From contig CAMUQM010000027.1 in the NCBI GenBank assembly GCA_947095945.1, positions 1-15,071 of the forward strand: a DNA stretch of 15,071 nt. Direction: 5' to 3'. The translations under genes were made by a program, and so were the position numbers. The stretch is from an uncultured Prevotella sp. (GTDB lineage: Bacteria > Bacteroidota > Bacteroidia > Bacteroidales > Bacteroidaceae). Shown here one piece after another: positions 12,110 to 15,071 of the stretch; the stretch's first letter is position 1; each line of letters opens with the position of its first letter. The notes beneath the pieces are model-generated. The model saw only the letters and a program-made list of their open reading frames with translations. It did no database searches and had not been told where the DNA came from.

Positions 12110-15071
12110 TTAATACTCCCCCCATGCCTTAATGTCAATGTCATCCAAGCTGACATTGCAGAAAGCAGAGATAAATGCACTTGCCAATCGGCTATTTGTA
12201 ATCAATGGCACATTGAGGTCGATAGCTGCACGGCGAATCTTATAACCATTGGTCAACTCGCGTGGAGTAAGGTCCTTTGGCATATTCACCACCATGTCTA
12301 TCTTCTTCTCATGCAAAAGGTCGAGCGCCTGTGGATGCTTTCCTTCATCTGAAGGCATATAAACACAAGTGTTCTCAATTCCGTTCTCTGCAAGATACTT
12401 AGATGTACCAACTGTTGCATAAAGTTCATAACCATGCTCCTTCAACATCTTTGCTGCATCAAGCATTGCTGCCTTCTGCTTTGCACCACCAGTTGAGAGA
12501 AGGATAGTCTTCTTTGGTATACGAAGCCCTACAGACAGCATTGACTTCAACAATGCTGTTGAGGTATCATCACCCAAACAACCTACCTCACCTGTAGAAC
12601 TCATATCAACACCCAACACAGGATCGGCTTTCTGCAATCGATTGAATGAGAACTGAGAAGCCTTTATACCTACGTAATCAAGGTCGAAGAGGTTCTTGCT
12701 TGGTTTCTCAACAGGTGCACCGAGCATAATCTTCGTAGCCAAGTCGATGAAATTAATCTTCAATACCTTACTAACGAATGGGAATGAACGGCTCGCACGG
12801 AGGTTACACTCAATAACGAGAATATCATTATCGCGCGCCATAAACTGAATGTTAAATGGTCCGTTGATATGCAGTTTCTTTGCAATCTGACGGCTGATGC
12901 GCTTAATACGGCGCATAGTCTCAACATAAAGTTTCTGTGGTGGGAACTGAATTGTAGCATCACCAGAGTGAACACCAGCAAACTCAATATGCTCAGAGAT
13001 TGCGTATGCCATGATTTCACCATCCTGTGCAACAGCATCCATTTCAATCTCCTTGGCGTATTCGATAAACTTACTTACTACAACTGGGTGATCTACACTG
13101 ACATTCGCAGCCAATTGAAGGAAGCGAGTTAGCTCGTCCTTGTTAGAACAAATATTCATTGCAGCACCAGAAAGAACGTAAGATGGACGTACCAACACTG
13201 GGAAGCCTACACGGTCAACAAACTTATCAATATCATCCATGCTTGTCAACGCACTCCATTCTGGCTGGTTAATTCTGCTCTCTGTAAGCATAGATGAGAA
13301 CTTAGCACGGTCCTCAGCGTTATCAATATCCTTTGCAGAAGTACCGAGAATTGGTACATTCTCCTCATCAAGATACATCGCAAGGTTATTAGGAATCTGG
13401 CCACCAGTAGATACAATCACACCGTGTGGGTTCTCTGCATCAATGATATCCATTACACGTTCGAAAGTTAGTTCATCGAAGTAGAGACGGTCACACATAT
13501 CGTAATCCGTTGAAACAGTTTCTGGGTTATAGTTAATCATGATAGAACGATAACCTTGACGGCGAATAGTATTCAAAGCCTGAACACCACACCAGTCAAA
13601 CTCTACAGAACTACCAATACGATAAGCACCTGAACCAAGTACAATAACCGAGTTGCGATCATTTGGGAATGTAATATCAGAAGCTACACCAGCGTATGTT
13701 ACATAGAGGTAATTAGTCTGTGCTGGATATTCTGCAGCAAGCGTATCAATCTGCTTAACAACAGGAAGGATGCCAAAACTCTTACGCAGACGACGAACAA
13801 TTCGCATTGCTTCGTGCATATGCTTGCACTCCTCCTCCAGTCCAACTGCACGTGCAATCTGGAAGTCTGTAAAACCATAAACCTTAGCTGTACGCAGAAG
13901 TTCCTTATCAAGTGTATTGATATTCTTACGCTTCAACTCCTCATCAATGTCAATAATATGCTTGAGCTTATTGAGGAACCAACGGTCAATCTTAGTCAAC
14001 TCATGAATCTGATCAACCGTATAGCCTTTGTGCATTGCCTTGGAAATAAGGAAGACACGTTTATCGGTTGGCTCACGAAGAGCTGCATCAAGGTCGTCAA
14101 TCTGCAATTCTTTGTTCTCAACAAAACCATGCATACCCTGTCCAATCATGCGAAGTCCTTTCTGAATAGCCTCCTCAAAGTTACGACCAATAGCCATAAC
14201 CTCACCAACAGACTTCATACTTGAGCCTAACTCCTTATCAACACCACGGAACTTACTGAGGTCCCAACGTGGAATCTTGCAGACTACATAGTCGAGTGCT
14301 GGCTCAAAGAAAGCAGAAGTTGTCTTTGTAACAGAGTTCTTTAACTCAAAGAGTCCGTAGCCCATGCCCAACTTAGCAGCGACAAAAGCAAGAGGATAAC
14401 CTGTTGCTTTGCTGGCAAGAGCAGAAGAACGTGACAGACGAGCATTTACCTCAATGACACGATAGTCCTCACTCTCTGGATCGAAAGCATACTGAACATT
14501 ACATTCACCAACAATACCAATATGGCGAACAATCTTAATAGACAATGCACGGAGCTTATGATACTCACTGTTAGAAAGGGTCTGAGATGGTGCAATAACG
14601 ATAGACTCACCTGTATGAATACCAAGCGGGTCGAAGTTTTCCATGTTACAAACAGTGATACAATTGTCATAACGGTCACGAACAACTTCGTACTCAATCT
14701 CCTTCCAACCCTTCAAACTCTTCTCAACCAACACCTGAGGAGAGAATGAAAAAGCCTTCTCACAGAGTGCATTTAGTTCATTTTCATTATCAGCAAAACC
14801 ACTACCGAGACCACCCAATGCATAAGCAGCACGAACAATAACAGGATAGCCGAGGTTCTTTGCAGCCACACGTGCTTGTTGGATATCCTCACATGCTTCA
14901 CTCTTAATAGTCTTTACATCTATTTCATCAAGTCGGTCTACGAAGAGTTCACGGTCCTCAGTATCCATGATAGCCTTAACAGAAGTACCTAAAACCTTTA
15001 CATTATATTTCTGGAGAACGCCAGTCTTATCCAATTCAACGCCACAGTTCAATGCAGTCTGTCCACCGAAA
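12110..15071 (-). CDS. carB: Carbamoyl-phosphate synthase large subunit, CAD/CPS-like type (5' end outside window)
   Basis: About 986 C-terminal residues of a protein normally near 1070; the first ~85 residues lie beyond the right edge. The frame continues to the edge through GGQTAL, so the in-frame TTG at 15052 is an internal Leu and not a start. With the CarA glutaminase it makes carbamoyl phosphate from bicarbonate, ammonia and two ATP, feeding pyrimidine and arginine synthesis. Seen in order: first ATP-grasp half (IRAAYALGGLGSG; GIHTGESIVIAPSQTL; IEVNARLSRSSALASKATGYP); an oligomerisation region; the second half starting near 13655 (VLGSGAYRIGSSVEFDWCG; VRPSYVLSGAAMN; IECNLRASRSFPFVSK); and a C-terminal MGS-like regulatory domain from about 12510 to the end (GYELYATVGTSKYLAENG). 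The motifs match eukaryotic CAD/CPS more closely than E. coli CarB. carA is not in the window. It is followed by the lipoprotein gene. Confidence 0.97.
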   Translation of the reverse strand, partial: FGGQTALNCGVELDKTGVLQKYNVKVLGTSVKAIMDTEDRELFVDRLDEIDVKTIKSEACEDIQQARVAAKNLGYPVIVRAAYALGGLGSGFADNENELNALCEKAFSFSPQVLVEKSLKGWKEIEYEVVRDRYDNCITVCNMENFDPLGIHTGESIVIAPSQTLSNSEYHKLRALSIKIVRHIGIVGECNVQYAFDPESEDYRVIEVNARLSRSSALASKATGYPLAFVAAKLGMGYGLFELKNSVTKTTSAFFEPALDYVVCKIPRWDLSKFRGVDKELGSSMKSVGEVMAIGRNFEEAIQKGLRMIGQGMHGFVENKELQIDDLDAALREPTDKRVFLISKAMHKGYTVDQIHELTKIDRWFLNKLKHIIDIDEELKRKNINTLDKELLRTAKVYGFTDFQIARAVGLEEECKHMHEAMRIVRRLRKSFGILPVVKQIDTLAAEYPAQTNYLYVTYAGVASDITFPNDRNSVIVLGSGAYRIGSSVEFDWCGVQALNTIRRQGYRSIMINYNPETVSTDYDMCDRLYFDELTFERVMDIIDAENPHGVIVSTGGQIPNNLAMYLDEENVPILGTSAKDIDNAEDRAKFSSMLTESRINQPEWSALTSMDDIDKFVDRVGFPVLVRPSYVLSGAAMNICSNKDELTRFLQLAANVSVDHPVVVSKFIEYAKEIEMDAVAQDGEIMAYAISEHIEFAGVHSGDATIQFPPQKLYVETMRRIKRISRQIAKKLHINGPFNIQFMARDNDILVIECNLRASRSFPFVSKVLKINFIDLATKIMLGAPVEKPSKNLFDLDYVGIKASQFSFNRLQKADPVLGVDMSSTGEVGCLGDDTSTALLKSMLSVGLRIPKKTILLSTGGAKQKAAMLDAAKMLKEHGYELYATVGTSKYLAENGIENTCVYMPSDEGKHPQALDLLHEKKIDMVVNMPKDLTPRELTNGYKIRRAAIDLNVPLITNSRLASAFISAFCNVSLDDIDIKAWGEY

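Noticed and set aside
13814..14224. 136-codon plus-strand open frame opposite carB, and other long antisense frames over uvrA, AGE and carB
   Set aside because: They lie wholly inside strongly conserved genes, lack recognisable domains and have biased composition, as expected of shadow frames.
15050..15052. TTG at 15052 as the carB start
   Set aside because: The frame continues to the window edge through GGQTA, a conserved internal CPS motif, so this codon is an internal Leu.

Overview
The window looks like chromosomal DNA from a Bacteroidota bacterium, most likely Prevotella or a close relative. I infer this from the moderately AT-rich composition, the Bacteroidota-type promoters (TTG or TTTG, about 17-20 bases, then TAnnTTTG), the near absence of Shine-Dalgarno sequences, a type IX secretion (type B) C-terminal domain, and protein sequences close to what I recall for Bacteroides/Prevotella POT, UvrA and CarB. 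The species assignment comes from memory of families, not from a search.

Layout. (1) 1-461: the last 45 codons of a probable IS transposase, then a gene-free stretch with three hairpins; the last is a good terminator for the operon arriving from the right. (2) 462-4189, minus strand: an apparent three-gene operon reading LysM plus periplasmic-binding-fold protein, outer-membrane beta-barrel protein, POT peptide transporter, with gaps of only 26 and 24 bases. (3) 4190-4399: a divergent promoter region with one consensus promoter in each direction. (4) 4400-8102, plus strand: a very small type IX secretion type-B cargo protein followed by uvrA. The 190-base spacer carries heptanucleotide repeats and no visible promoter or terminator. 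(5) 8147-9539, plus strand: a textbook promoter, a leader able to fold, an AGE-family (N-acylglucosamine 2-epimerase) gene and a strong intrinsic terminator. (6) 9540-9800: a gene-free convergent spacer with nested inverted repeats and three degenerate ~22-base repeats. (7) 9801-15071, minus strand: carB (5' end outside the window), then a small putative lipoprotein, a patatin-like hydrolase and a low-molecular-weight protein tyrosine phosphatase.

How the genes relate. The minus-strand left operon is a cell-envelope set: a peptidoglycan-binding periplasmic protein, an outer-membrane barrel and an inner-membrane peptide importer. A role in recognising, moving or sensing peptides or wall fragments is an inference. 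uvrA (nucleotide-excision repair), carB (pyrimidine/arginine precursor) and the AGE epimerase (amino-sugar interconversion) are independent housekeeping or metabolic genes. No defence system, CRISPR array, prophage or toxin-antitoxin module was recognised. The least explained material is intergenic: the heptamer repeats before uvrA, the repeat cluster at 9649-9746 and the inverted repeat at 11961-12099.

Several open frames extend upstream of the likely true starts (LysM gene, type IX cargo gene, uvrA, AGE). In three of the four cases a consensus promoter lies inside or downstream of the extension, so the shorter starts are used here.
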